DNA of 64,000 bases from assembly GCF_008271805.1 (NCBI RefSeq), contig NZ_VSRY01000166.1:117354-181353 (forward strand). Reading direction: 5' to 3'. Below are positions 32,023 through 41,286 of the stretch, one piece after another. This DNA comes from Streptomyces sp. TRM49041 (GTDB lineage Bacteria > Actinomycetota > Actinomycetes > Streptomycetales > Streptomycetaceae). The position numbers were made by a program, and so were the translations under genes. The notes under the pieces are model-generated. The model saw nothing but the letters and a program-made list of their open reading frames with translations. It made no database searches and was not told the origin of the DNA. Each line of letters starts with the position of its first letter. Within the stretch, counting starts at the first letter, position 1.

Positions 32023-33669
32023 ATGGCCAGGGAATTCCAACGGGGCCACAAGGCCCGGATCAGTGATCTGACAGCCGGAACCGATCTGTACGTCGGCGTG
32101 CAGATCGCCGGGCCGGGACTGACCTTCGACATCAGCTGCTTCGGGCTCGACGCCGACGAGCGGCTCTCCGACGACCGGTACTTCGTCTTCTTCAACCAGC
32201 CGAAGTCGCCCGAGGAGTCCATCCAGCTGCTCGGCGGGCAGGCCGGGGACACCGAGTCGTTCCGTGTGACGCTCGACCGCGTACCGGAGGGCATCCACAA
32301 GCTGTCCTTCACGGCCACGCTCGACGGCGCCGGTCAGATGTCCCAGGTGGGCCCCGGCTACATCCGGATCGTCGCGGGCGGCGAGGAGGTCGCCCGGTAC
32401 GCTTTCGGCGGCGCAGAGTTCAGCACCGAGCGCGCGGTGATGCTCGGCGACTTCTACCGCAAGGACGGCTGGCGCTTCGCCGCCGTCGGACAGGGCTTCG
32501 ACGGCGGACTGGACGCGCTGCTCAAGAACTTCGGCGGCGAGGTCCTGGAAGAGGAGCAGCAGCCCCAGCAGCCGCAGGCGGCACCGGCCTTCGCGCCTCC
32601 GCCCGGCGCCTCCGCACCGGGCCTGCCAGCCCAGCCCGCGCCGTCGTTCGGCGCCCCCACGGCCACGGCCCCGGCTCCGGCCCCCGCGCCCGTACCCCCG
32701 CAGCAGCCCCTGCACACGGCGCCCACCATGGCCGCCCCCTTGGCCCCGCAGACACCCGCGCCCACGGCCCCGGTAGCCCCGCAGGCGCCCACGCCGCCCC
32801 CGGCCCCGTACGGCCGGCCGCAGCACCAGCAGCCACCGCAGCCCCCGCCGTACGGCCACGTGCCCGGCCAGACGCCACCGCACGGCGCGCCCGCCCCGGC
32901 CCCCTACGGGCAGACACCCCCGTACGGCCAGCAGCCGCCCATGGGCATGCCGCCCGCCGGGATGCCGCACGGCGCCGCGCACGGCGCCCCCCAGGGAGCC
33001 CCGCAGGGCGCCGGTCTGGCCGCCGCGCTCCAGAAGTACCGCGAAACGCCCACCGGGCAGCGCTGGACGCCGCAGAATCCGCAGCTCATGCGGGTCGACC
33101 TGGCCATGGGCCAGACGCCCGTGCTGGCCCGCCAGGGCAGCATGGTCATGTACCAGGGCAAGGTCGACTTCAGCTACAAGGGCGCCGGCTTCGCCGGTCG
33201 TATCGTCGGCAACGCCACCGGCCAGGAGATGCAGCTCATGCGCTGCACCGGCCGCGGCCAGGTCTTCCTCGCCGAGAACAACGCCCAACTGCACCCCATC
33301 GAGCTCCAGGGCGACGGGATCTGCGTCTCGGCAGAGAACGTCCTCGCGTTCGACGAGTCGCTGCACCACGAGGTCCGCCGGATCGAGGGCCACGGCATCC
33401 CCGGCGGGGCGCTGTTCACAATGCTCTTCCAGGGCACCGGCACGGTCGTCGTGAAGACCCAGGGCGTCCCGGTCGTCCTGCCGGTCACACCCACCACGTT
33501 CGCCGACTGCAACGCGGTCGTCGCCTGGTCGGCCGCCTCACAGGTGGTGCTCTCCACCCAGGTCCGGCTGCGCCGCAACGCCTACCCGGGCCACAGCGGC
33601 GAGACCGTGAACCTCCAGTTCCGGGGAGCCCCCGGCAACTTCATCGTCGTCCAGCCGTACGAGGTCTGA
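32023..33669 (+). CDS. TerD domain fused to AIM24 domain through a Pro-rich linker
   Basis: 548 residues. Residues 1-185 are a TerD domain (DLYVGVQIAGPGLTFDISCF, DDRYFVFFNQPKSPEESI with acidic Ca-binding positions, then VAVGQGFDGGLDALL-type end). Residues 186-340 are a Pro/Ala/Gln-rich linker (PYGQTPPYGQQPP). Residues 350-548 are an AIM24 beta-roll (QGSMVMYQGKVDF, LMRCTGRGQVFLAE, LQFRGAPGNFIVVQP). TerD proteins belong to tellurite and stress-response membrane complexes. The fused second domain is that of the next two genes. First gene of a three-gene operon. Confidence 0.85.
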   Translation: MAREFQRGHKARISDLTAGTDLYVGVQIAGPGLTFDISCFGLDADERLSDDRYFVFFNQPKSPEESIQLLGGQAGDTESFRVTLDRVPEGIHKLSFTATLDGAGQMSQVGPGYIRIVAGGEEVARYAFGGAEFSTERAVMLGDFYRKDGWRFAAVGQGFDGGLDALLKNFGGEVLEEEQQPQQPQAAPAFAPPPGASAPGLPAQPAPSFGAPTATAPAPAPAPVPPQQPLHTAPTMAAPLAPQTPAPTAPVAPQAPTPPPAPYGRPQHQQPPQPPPYGHVPGQTPPHGAPAPAPYGQTPPYGQQPPMGMPPAGMPHGAAHGAPQGAPQGAGLAAALQKYRETPTGQRWTPQNPQLMRVDLAMGQTPVLARQGSMVMYQGKVDFSYKGAGFAGRIVGNATGQEMQLMRCTGRGQVFLAENNAQLHPIELQGDGICVSAENVLAFDESLHHEVRRIEGHGIPGGALFTMLFQGTGTVVVKTQGVPVVLPVTPTTFADCNAVVAWSAASQVVLSTQVRLRRNAYPGHSGETVNLQFRGAPGNFIVVQPYEV

Positions 33670-33682
33670 GGGAGCCCGAAGA

Positions 33683-34363
33683 ATGAACCAGCAGCTCGCG
33701 GGCTACGCCCCGACCCCCGTCGCCGCCCGGATGGAGAACCACGGCTCGGCGATGCTCAAGGTCGCCATGGCCACCGGCCAGGACCTGTTCGCCCGGACCG
33801 GCTCCGTCGTCGCCTACGAGGGCTTCGTCCAGTACGAGCCGAACCCGCCCGCAGTCCGCCAGATCGCCGCTTCCTGGATCACCGGCGAAGGCGCGCCCCT
33901 CATGAAGTGCTCCGGCGACGGCCTCCTCTACCTCGCCGACTACGGCGCGGACGTCGTGGTGGTCCACCTCGACAACGACGCCCTGTCCGTCAACGGCACC
34001 AATGTGCTGGCCTTCGACGCCCACCTGCAGTGGGGCGTCGAGCGCGTCAAGGGCATGGCGAAGTTCGCCGGCCAGGGTCTGTGGAACGTCCAGATCGGCG
34101 GCACCGGCTGGGTCGCGCTCACCTCGCGCGGCACGCCGGTCGTCGTCGACTGCGGCCGAGGCGACGACGAGACGTACGTCGACCCGGACGCGCTCGTCGC
34201 CTGGTCGCCCTCCCTGAAGGTGAAGGGCAAGCGGAGCTTCAAGGCCGGCTCGCTGATCGGGCGGGGCAGCGGCGAGGCGTACCAGATGGCCTTCTCGGGC
34301 CAGGGCATCGTCGTCGTACAGCCGAGCGAGGACAGTACCGACCGCCTGCGGATCCGGCACTGA
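33683..34363 (+). CDS. AIM24 family protein
   Basis: 226 residues, a stand-alone AIM24 beta-roll (ATGQDLFARTGSVVAYEGFV, MKCSGDGLLYLADYG, MAFSGQGIVVVQPSED). It begins 14 bases after the TerD-AIM24 gene with GAGGGAG upstream, so it is co-translated. The family is named for a yeast mitochondrial inner-membrane biogenesis factor. Bacterial roles are unknown. The N-terminus is short and has no signal peptide or membrane span, so it is probably cytosolic. Confidence 0.82.
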   Translation: MNQQLAGYAPTPVAARMENHGSAMLKVAMATGQDLFARTGSVVAYEGFVQYEPNPPAVRQIAASWITGEGAPLMKCSGDGLLYLADYGADVVVVHLDNDALSVNGTNVLAFDAHLQWGVERVKGMAKFAGQGLWNVQIGGTGWVALTSRGTPVVVDCGRGDDETYVDPDALVAWSPSLKVKGKRSFKAGSLIGRGSGEAYQMAFSGQGIVVVQPSEDSTDRLRIRH

Positions 34364-34386
34364 GCCAGGGGGAGCGAGAACACACC

Positions 34387-35142
34387 ATGCAGAGCCCGCT
34401 TTTCAGCTACACGGAACAGCAGAGCCAGGACCGGTACACCATGCAGAACCCGCAGCTCCTGCGGGTCGCCCTCACCGGTCACGACGACGTCCTCGCCCGA
34501 AAGGGCGCCATGGTCGCCTACCAGGGCCTCATGGACTTCGACGGCGAGTACCAGAACCAGAGCCCACGCAGGGCCCGCGCCCACACCGGCGAGGGGCTCG
34601 ACCTGATGCGCTGCTCCGGGCAGGGCACCGTCTACCTGGCCAACCTGGCGCAGTACGTCCACGTCGTGGACATCGACCAGGAGGGGCTGACCGTGGACAG
34701 CGCCTATGTGCTGGCGCTCGACTCGAGCCTGCACACCGAGGTCATCGCCGTGGACAGCCAGTACGGGATCTCCGGCTCCGGCAAGTACCAGCTCAACATC
34801 TCGGGTCGCGGTCAGGTCGCCCTCATGACCTCCGGCCAGCCCCTGATGATGCAGGTCACGCCGGACAAGTACGTCAACGTCGACGCCGACGCGATCGTCG
34901 CCTGGTCGTCGTCGCTGCGCGTGCAGATGCAGGCCCAGACCCACTCGTCGAACATCCGCAGGCGCCGTGGCAACACCGGCGAGGGCTGGGAGCTGAACTT
35001 CCTCGGCCAGGGATACGCGCTCGTCCAGCCCAGCGAGGTCATGCCGCCGCAGAACGCGCAGATCGGCCAGGGCATCGGCGCGCAGTTCGGCGTCGGCCAG
35101 CAGGGTGCGCACGGCCAGAACCAGAACAACGCCTGGAACTGA
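34387..35142 (+). CDS. AIM24 family protein
   Basis: 251 residues from ATG at 34387, with GGGGGAG about 12 bases upstream. The AIM24 fold includes TMQNPQLLRVALTG, ARKGAMVAYQGLMDF, LMRCSGQGTVYLANLA and WELNFLGQGYALVQPSE. The opening TMQNPQLLRV resembles WTPQNPQLMRV before the AIM24 domain of the first operon gene, so these two are closest paralogues. A Gln/Gly/Asn-rich tail follows. Last gene of the operon, ended by a clear terminator. Confidence 0.82.
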   Translation: MQSPLFSYTEQQSQDRYTMQNPQLLRVALTGHDDVLARKGAMVAYQGLMDFDGEYQNQSPRRARAHTGEGLDLMRCSGQGTVYLANLAQYVHVVDIDQEGLTVDSAYVLALDSSLHTEVIAVDSQYGISGSGKYQLNISGRGQVALMTSGQPLMMQVTPDKYVNVDADAIVAWSSSLRVQMQAQTHSSNIRRRRGNTGEGWELNFLGQGYALVQPSEVMPPQNAQIGQGIGAQFGVGQQGAHGQNQNNAWN

Positions 35143-35163
35143 ACCGGCGACCGGAACTGAACC

Positions 35164-35200
35164 TGTAAGGGGCGGCATGCAATAGCGGCCGCCCCTTACA
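35164..35200. terminator. Terminator after the TerD-AIM24 operon
   Basis: A 13-bp perfect stem, TGTAAGGGGCGGC (35164-35176) with GCCGCCCCTTACA (35188-35200), has an 11-base loop. It lies between convergent genes. Confidence 0.8.
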
Positions 35201-35242
35201 CGCGGCCAGGACGCGTTACACCTCGCCGGGACGCGCCCGGGT

Positions 35243-35761
35243 TCACAGACGGGCCAGCGTCCGCTCCACCAGCCGGACCACCGACTCGTCGGCCACGCCC
35301 GCCACCTCGTCGTACGGGAACCAGCGCAGGTCCAGCGACTCGTCGCTGATCGCCTCGACCGCCCCCGCCGGGGCCACCGCCGCGTACTGCACGTCCAGGT
35401 GCCAGGCGCAGGGCGTCGAGTGCCGGTCCAGCCGCACCGGCCCGCCGGGCAGCAGCGCCAGCCCGCCGATCCCGGACTCCTCGGTGGCCTCGCGCAGCGC
35501 CGCCCCGGCCACCGTGCGGTCCTCGGGCTCGCAGTGGCCGCCCATCTGCAGCCACATGCGCATCTTCCTGTGCAGGGTGAGCAGTACCCGGCCGTGCTCC
35601 GGGTCCACCACCAGCGCGCTGGCTGTGAGGTGGCCGGCCGTGCATGCCTTCCACATCGCGTCCTCGTACGCCGAGAGGTGGTCCAGATACGTCTCGCGCA
35701 GCTCTCGCTGGTCCTCGTACCCCTTCAGCACCAGGACGGCGTCGGTGTGCAGGCGGCTCAC
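35243..35761 (-). CDS. Nudix hydrolase
   Basis: 172 residues. The Nudix box starts GGHCEPEDRTVAG near 74 and contains REATEESGI, with one extra residue relative to the textbook spacing, as is common in actinobacterial members of this group. WLQMGGH precedes it. It hydrolyses an X-linked nucleoside diphosphate; substrate unknown. The GTG start overlaps the upstream stop (GTGA), so translation is coupled to the zincin-like gene. Confidence 0.82.
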   Translation of the reverse strand: MSRLHTDAVLVLKGYEDQRELRETYLDHLSAYEDAMWKACTAGHLTASALVVDPEHGRVLLTLHRKMRMWLQMGGHCEPEDRTVAGAALREATEESGIGGLALLPGGPVRLDRHSTPCAWHLDVQYAAVAPAGAVEAISDESLDLRWFPYDEVAGVADESVVRLVERTLARL

Positions 35762-37170
35762 TTGTCGGTGTCGTCCTTACCGTCCTCGCCGGGGCGCTCC
35801 TGGGTACCGTCGGTGCCACCGCCGGCCGCCTCGCCGAGCATCTTGTCCAGCTCGGAGAAGTCCAGATGCTCCCGGTGCACGAAGCCGTCCGGATCGTCCA
35901 GGTCGGAGGCCGTCGGCAGCATGTCGGGGTGCGCCCACAGCGCGTCGCGCCCGTCGACCCCGCGCGCGTCGGTGAGCGACGCCCACAGCCGCGAGGCGTC
36001 CCGCAGCCTGCGCGGCCGCAGCTCCAGGCCGATCAGCGTCGCGAAGGTCTGCTCGGCCGGGCCGCCCGACGCGCGGCGCCGCCGCAGCGTCTCGCGCAGC
36101 GCGTCCGCGGACGTCAGGCGGGACGCGGCCGCCGCGTGCACCACGGCGTCCACCCAGCCCTCGACCAGCGCGAGCGCCGTCTCCAGGCGGGCCAGCGCTG
36201 CCTTCTGCTCGGCCGTGTCCTCCGGCTGGAACATGCCCTGCTGGAGCGCCTCCTGCAGCTGCTCCGGGTTCGAGGGATCGAGCTGCGAGACCGCGTCCTC
36301 CAGCTTGGACGTGTCGACCTTGATCCCGCGCGCGTAGCCCTCGACCGCGCCGAACAGATGCGAGCGCAGCCACGGCACGTGCGCGAAGAGCCGCTGGTGG
36401 GCCGCCTCGCGCAGCGCCAGGTACAGCCGCACCTCGTCCAGCGGCACGCTCAGGTCGCGGCCGAACGCCGCCACGTTCAGCGGCAGCAGCGCGGCCTTCC
36501 CGGCCGGGCCCAGCGGCAGCCCCACGTCCGTCGAGCCGACCACCTCACCGGCCAGCACACCCACGGCCTGGCCGATCTGCTGGCCGAACATGGCGCCGCC
36601 CATGGAGCGCATCATGCCGATCAGCGGGCCCGCCATGGCCTGCATCTCCTGGGGCAGCACATCGCCCATGGCCGCGCCGACCCGCTCCGCGACCGGGTCC
36701 ACCAGCTGCTGCCACGCGGGCAGCGTCGCCTCGACCCACTCCGCGCGGGACCAGGCGACGGCGGTGTTCGCCCCGGACGGCAGCGACGTCACACCGTCCA
36801 GCCACAGATCGGCCAGGCGCACCGCCTCCTCGACCGCGGTGCGCTCCGCCGCGCCCACGCTGACGTCCTTCGTGCCGTCGGGGGTGCCCTGGGAGACGGT
36901 CTGGCGGGCGATCTGCTTGGCCATGTCCCAGTTCACCGGCCCGCCCTCGTAGCTGAGCATCTGGCCGAGCTGCTGGAAGGCCGCGCCCAGGTCGGCGGGG
37001 TTGAACGAACCGAACATGGCGGCGAACGGATTGTCCGGGCCGCCCTGGCCGCCGCCGGGCAGACCGCCGAACCCGAAGGGGCCGGCACCACCCTCGGGCT
37101 TCTTCTTGCCCTCGTCGCCGTCGTCCGGCTCCTCCGGCGGGACGCCGAATCCGAATGGGGTGTCGCTCAC
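35758..37170 (-). CDS. Zincin-2/DUF2342-type putative zinc metalloprotease
   Basis: 470 residues. The N-terminus is Gly/Pro-rich (PFGFGGLPGGG). The body has the family pattern AAFQQLGQML, VNWDMAKQIARQ, AVAWSRAEWVEATLP and the proposed zincin helix YLALREAAHQRLFAHVPWL. It lacks a plain HExxH, so catalysis is unproven. A relative lies in the same neighbourhood in M. tuberculosis. The GTG start at 37170 has GAGGAAA upstream. An Asp/Glu/Lys-rich tail ends the protein. Function unknown. Confidence 0.75.
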   Translation of the reverse strand: MSDTPFGFGVPPEEPDDGDEGKKKPEGGAGPFGFGGLPGGGQGGPDNPFAAMFGSFNPADLGAAFQQLGQMLSYEGGPVNWDMAKQIARQTVSQGTPDGTKDVSVGAAERTAVEEAVRLADLWLDGVTSLPSGANTAVAWSRAEWVEATLPAWQQLVDPVAERVGAAMGDVLPQEMQAMAGPLIGMMRSMGGAMFGQQIGQAVGVLAGEVVGSTDVGLPLGPAGKAALLPLNVAAFGRDLSVPLDEVRLYLALREAAHQRLFAHVPWLRSHLFGAVEGYARGIKVDTSKLEDAVSQLDPSNPEQLQEALQQGMFQPEDTAEQKAALARLETALALVEGWVDAVVHAAAASRLTSADALRETLRRRRASGGPAEQTFATLIGLELRPRRLRDASRLWASLTDARGVDGRDALWAHPDMLPTASDLDDPDGFVHREHLDFSELDKMLGEAAGGGTDGTQERPGEDGKDDTDK

Positions 37171-37359
37171 GGGTTTCCTCGGCTCGTTGGGCCGCCGGCT
37201 CCTGCCGACGGCGGCTGCCCGACATCACACCCAGCGTAGACATCCGTGCCGGTCTGGGGCTCGGTGCTCCACTGACGCATCGCCTGCGGCAGGATGGACG
37301 CCACCTGGTGCGCACGCCTTGTCCGCGTACGTACTGAAGACAACCGCTGGAGACGCCTG

Positions 37360-38469
37360 GTGAGTTCCCCAGATCCGCAGGTTCGCGCAGCGCGAAACCG
37401 TTCAACCCCGTCCGCCGCCCGGGGTCCCGTCGTCGCGGTCACCGGCGCCGCCTCCGGCGTCGGCGACCTGCTGACCAGGCGCCTTGTCGCGTCCGATGAG
37501 ATCAAGCAGGTCATCGCCATCGACGAGCGCCGCGGCGAGGTGCCCGAGGCGCACTGGCACATTCTGGACGTACGGGACCCGGCCATCGCCGAGAAGCTGC
37601 GCGGCGCGGACGTCGTGGTGCACCTGGCCCTCGACCTCGACCTGGAGTCCGACGCCGCGGCCCGGACCGCGTACAACGTCCGAGGCACCCAGACCGTGCT
37701 GACGGCGGCCGCGGCGGCGGGCGTCCGCCGGGCAGTCCTGTGCACCTCGGCCATGGTCTACGGCGCCCTGCCGGACAACGACATCCCGCTCTCCGAGGAC
37801 GCCGAGCTGCGTGCCACCGCGGAGGCGACCGGGGTGGGCGACCTGCTGGAGATCGAGCGCCTCGCGCGCAGGGCCCCACGCGCGCACCCCGGCCTGAACA
37901 TCACCGTCGTACGCCCCGCCGTCCTCGTCGGCGGTACGGACACCGCCCTGACGCGCTACTTCGAGTCGCCGAGGCTGCTCGTGGTCGCCGGTTCCCGCCC
38001 GGCCTGGCAGTTCTGCCACGTCGAGGACCTGGTCAGCGCCCTGGAGTACGCGGCCCTGGAGAAGGCCGAGGGTGAGTTCGCGGTCGGCTGCGACGGCTGG
38101 CTGGAGCAGGAGGAGGTCGAGGAGCTGAGCGGTATCCGGCGTATGGAGCTGCCCTCGGCGGTCGCCCTCGGCGCGGCGGCCAGGCTCCACCGGATCGGTC
38201 TCACTCCGTCGCCGGCCGGTGACCTGGCGTACACGATGCACCCCTGGGTGGTGAGCGTCGGCCGCCTCCACGACGCGGGCTGGCGCCCGCGGTGGACCAA
38301 CGAGGAGGTGCTGGCCGCGCTCCTGGAGGAGGTCTCGGGCCGTCACACCGTCGCGGGCCGCCGTCTCGGCCGCAAGGACGCGACTGCGGCGGGCGCCGCG
38401 GGCGCCACGGTCGCCCTCCTCGGCACGGCTGCCCTGGTCCGCCGCGCCCGCCGCCGGCGCGGCCTGTAG
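37360..38469 (+). CDS. NAD-dependent epimerase/SDR family protein
   Basis: 369 residues. Rossmann motif AVTGAASGVGDLL near 26-38, then VVHLALDLDL and the catalytic region CTSAMVYGALP. The usual YxxxK is not evident, so the protein may be a binding or atypical reductase member. A C-terminal hydrophobic segment followed by RRARRRRGL could be a membrane anchor. Start GTG at 37360 with GGAGA 8 bases upstream. Divergent from the zincin-like gene. Substrate unknown. Confidence 0.75.
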   Translation: MSSPDPQVRAARNRSTPSAARGPVVAVTGAASGVGDLLTRRLVASDEIKQVIAIDERRGEVPEAHWHILDVRDPAIAEKLRGADVVVHLALDLDLESDAAARTAYNVRGTQTVLTAAAAAGVRRAVLCTSAMVYGALPDNDIPLSEDAELRATAEATGVGDLLEIERLARRAPRAHPGLNITVVRPAVLVGGTDTALTRYFESPRLLVVAGSRPAWQFCHVEDLVSALEYAALEKAEGEFAVGCDGWLEQEEVEELSGIRRMELPSAVALGAAARLHRIGLTPSPAGDLAYTMHPWVVSVGRLHDAGWRPRWTNEEVLAALLEEVSGRHTVAGRRLGRKDATAAGAAGATVALLGTAALVRRARRRRGL

Positions 38470-38507
38470 CCGCCCTGCGGCCTGCGGCCGCTGCCCCGGT
38501 CGCATGC

Positions 38508-38539
38508 GGCCCGGGCCGGGTGGCGGCCCGGCCCGGGCC
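38508..38539. terminator. Terminator after the SDR gene
   Basis: A 13-bp perfect stem (38508-38520 with 38527-38539) with a 6-base TGGCGG loop. All G/C. Confidence 0.7.
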
Positions 38540-38627
38540 TCGGCTGTAGGAGGCTCCAAGGTGGGCGGGTGTCCGCCAGGCGAACGCGCAATTCCGTGAT
38601 GTCGGTGCTGTGCGGCACGATGGGGAC

Positions 38628-39089
<462 letters not shown>

Positions 39090-39101
39090 CCCGGCCGCCG
39101 A

Positions 39102-39120
39102 CGGGCGCTCCGGGCGCCCG
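39102..39120 (+). terminator. Short hairpin after moaE
   Basis: A 7-bp stem CGGGCGC (39102-39108) with GCGCCCG (39114-39120) and a 5-base loop, 13 bases after the stop codon. It could be a weak terminator. Confidence 0.4.
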
Positions 39121-39227
39121 GACACGGCCGATTTGCGTAACCGCCTCCCCGGCAGGAGCGTTGAGACTGCAGATGGTTAATCTGCTGATCAGTCGATTGC
39201 TTTCGCTCTTGGGGACGGGAGGTCGCG

Positions 39228-39398
39228 ATGGCAGCACTCGCCTGGTTGCTGATACCACTGTTCGCTGCCATCGGCGCCGCGATATGGGGTAGCTGGGCAT
39301 CGCGGAGCCGGACCACGGAGGACATAGTCGAACTGGACGGCTATGCGCGGTTCCGGGACGCTATGGACAAGATCCACTCCCGCAGCGGCACCGTCTGA
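39228..39398 (+). CDS. 56-residue single-span membrane protein
   Basis: Coding ATG at 39228 with a strong GGGAGG 5 bases upstream. It reads MAALAWLLIPLFAAIGAAIW and then a charged tail ending DKIHSRSGTV, so one N-terminal membrane span with a cytosolic helix. An inverted repeat CAGAT-GGTTA-ATCTG (39170-39184) lies in its upstream region. It sits between moaE and the PDZ-Lon protease and could belong to that membrane protease's system. Not recognised beyond topology. Confidence 0.65.
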   Translation: MAALAWLLIPLFAAIGAAIWGSWASRSRTTEDIVELDGYARFRDAMDKIHSRSGTV

Positions 39399-39448
39399 TC
39401 ATCGCCCGGTGCGTACGGCCCCGGGGGTGCGCCGACAGACCCGTCCCG

Positions 39449-39454
39449 TACTGT
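39449..39454 (+). promoter_or_regulatory. Leaderless-type -10 (TACTGT-N6-ATG)
   Basis: TACTGT is followed by 6 bases and the ATG at 39461. No ribosome site is visible. Confidence 0.4.
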
Positions 39455-39460
39455 CGTTCC

Positions 39461-40549
39461 ATGCCACGCCGCACCGCGACGATGCTCGCCTCGACCCTCG
39501 CTCTCATCGCGCTGCTCTGCGCGGGAGTACTCATCCCGGTGCCCTACGCCGAGATGAGCCCGGGGCCCACCGTCAACACCCTGGGCGACTCCGAGGGGGA
39601 GCCGGTGCTGCGGATCTCCGGCCAGGAGACCTACCGCACCGCCGGAAACCTCAACATGACGACCGTCAGGGTCACCGGCGCGGAGTACCGGATGAACCTC
39701 GTCGAGGCCGTCGCCGGATGGCTCGCCGACGACATCGTCGTCGTGCCGCACGACACGCTCTACCCGGACGGCAAGACCGAGGAGCAGTCCACGCAGGAGA
39801 ACGCGGAGGAGTTCAGCCAGTCCCAGGAGAGCGCCCGCGTCGCCGCCCTCAGGCAGCTGAACATCCCGGTGGCCTCCCGCGTGGTCGTCTCCTCCGTCCA
39901 GAAGGGCAGCCCCGCCGAAGGCAAGCTGCACGCCGGGGACGTGATCAAGGAGGTGGACGGCACGGCCGTCCGCGAGCCGAAGGACGTGGCGGAGATCGTC
40001 ACCAAGCGCAGTCCCGGCCGGCCCGTCGACTTCACCATCGTCCCGGCCAAGGACGCCGCCGCCGCGGAGAAGGCCGGCCGTGAGCCCACCGTGAGCGAGA
40101 AGATCACCGTTACGACCAAGCGGGCGGAGGACGGCGGCCGCGCGATCGTCGGTATCCAGGCCGGTACGGACCACACCTTCCCGTTCAAGATCGACATCAA
40201 GCTCGACGACGTGGGCGGGCCCAGCGCCGGGCTCATGTTCGCCCTCGGCATCGTCGACAAGCTGACCCCCGGCGCCCTGACCGGCGGCCATTTCGTCGCG
40301 GGCACCGGCACCATCGACGACAACGGCAAGGTAGGCCCCATCGGGGGCATCGACATGAAGCTGGTCGGCGCGCGTGACGCCGGCGCGAAGTACTTCCTCA
40401 CGCCGGCCGCCAACTGCCCCGCCGCCGCCTCGGACACCCCCGACGGGCTCACGCTCATCAAGGTCGAGACCATCCGCGACGCGGTGCGGTCGCTGCAGAA
40501 GGTCCAGAAGGGCGACACCGCCGCTCTCCCGAGCTGCACCGCGGGCTGA
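39461..40549 (+). CDS. YlbL-type PDZ and Lon-like membrane protease
   Basis: 362 residues. One N-terminal membrane anchor (LASTLALIALLCAGVLIPVP), a PDZ domain around 140-200 (VVSSVQKGSPAEGKLHAGDV), and a C-terminal Lon-type (S16) domain. The catalytic dyad is Ser255 in GGPSAGL and Lys300 in MKLVGA, 45 residues apart as in Lon. It has no ATPase domain. B. subtilis YlbL cleaves the cell-division inhibitor YneA during recovery from DNA damage, and a similar role is possible here. A relative (Rv3194c type) sits next to UPF0182 in M. tuberculosis. Confidence 0.88.
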   Translation: MPRRTATMLASTLALIALLCAGVLIPVPYAEMSPGPTVNTLGDSEGEPVLRISGQETYRTAGNLNMTTVRVTGAEYRMNLVEAVAGWLADDIVVVPHDTLYPDGKTEEQSTQENAEEFSQSQESARVAALRQLNIPVASRVVVSSVQKGSPAEGKLHAGDVIKEVDGTAVREPKDVAEIVTKRSPGRPVDFTIVPAKDAAAAEKAGREPTVSEKITVTTKRAEDGGRAIVGIQAGTDHTFPFKIDIKLDDVGGPSAGLMFALGIVDKLTPGALTGGHFVAGTGTIDDNGKVGPIGGIDMKLVGARDAGAKYFLTPAANCPAAASDTPDGLTLIKVETIRDAVRSLQKVQKGDTAALPSCTAG

Positions 40550-40561
40550 TGACCGGCCGGA

Positions 40562-40589
40562 GCCGGACCGCGTCCCCCCGTGGTCCGGC
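40562..40589. terminator. Terminator between convergent YlbL-type and PPA1309-like genes
   Basis: GCCGGACC (40562-40569) pairs with GGTCCGGC (40582-40589) around a 12-base C-rich loop. Confidence 0.55.
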
Positions 40590-40600
40590 CGCCGGACGGA

Positions 40601-41158
40601 TCAGCCTTCGAACGTGGCGGACAGCGCCTCAGCCAGGGCGGGGACCAGGTCGGAGCCGGTCAGGACGTCCGTGGGGGAGTCCTTCTCTCGGAGCCGGATG
40701 GCCGACTCGCGCGCCCCGTCACGCAGCACGGCCACCGTCATCCGGACCTCCTGGCGGTCCGGGTGCTCGGCGACCCAGCGGGCCAGACCCGCCTCGTCGA
40801 GGCCGTCCGGGACGGAGCCCTCGGCGGACGGCGGGAGCATCAGGCGCTCCACCGTCAGTGCGCAGCCGGTGACGGCATCGGGCCATGCGATCGTGGCGAG
40901 GAACTCGTCGAGAGGCGCCCCGGAGGGCAGTTCGTCCTGCTCGATCGGGGTGAGCGGAGCCGCGGCCTCGTCGCTGTCGAGACCGAGCTGGGCGGCCAGC
41001 TCCGGCTCCTGGGCGCGCAGCTGCGCGGTGTCGACGAGGGCGAACAGCCGGGCGGGCTGGTCCCAGCCGAGCCCGGAGGCGTACTCGTCGATCTCGAGCA
41101 CCGCGCGGGTGAGCGGGCTTGCGGCCATCGGGGGGCCGGAGGGAGAAACATTGGACAT
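40601..41158 (-). CDS. PPA1309-like conserved actinobacterial protein
   Basis: 185 residues, soluble. Features seen: LTRAVLEIDEYASGLGWDQP, FALVDTAQLRAQEP, IAWPDAVTGCALTVERLMLP and a C-terminal RMTVAVLRDGARESAIRLR. This pattern fits the PPA1309 family found next to UPF0182 genes in actinobacteria, whose function is unknown. Start ATG at 41158 with AGGA upstream. It is divergent from the UPF0182 gene with 128 bases between starts. Confidence 0.7.
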   Translation of the reverse strand: MSNVSPSGPPMAASPLTRAVLEIDEYASGLGWDQPARLFALVDTAQLRAQEPELAAQLGLDSDEAAAPLTPIEQDELPSGAPLDEFLATIAWPDAVTGCALTVERLMLPPSAEGSVPDGLDEAGLARWVAEHPDRQEVRMTVAVLRDGARESAIRLREKDSPTDVLTGSDLVPALAEALSATFEG

Positions 41159-41286
41159 GGTCAATATCCTGCCTCTTCTCGACCCGAAGACGGGAACCAG
41201 GTAAAGCTTCAGTAAGTTGCATGAGTGGGGCCCTGCACCGCCGGGCCCCGGCGACACACACGACCGCGAACTTCGAGGGGCGCACG

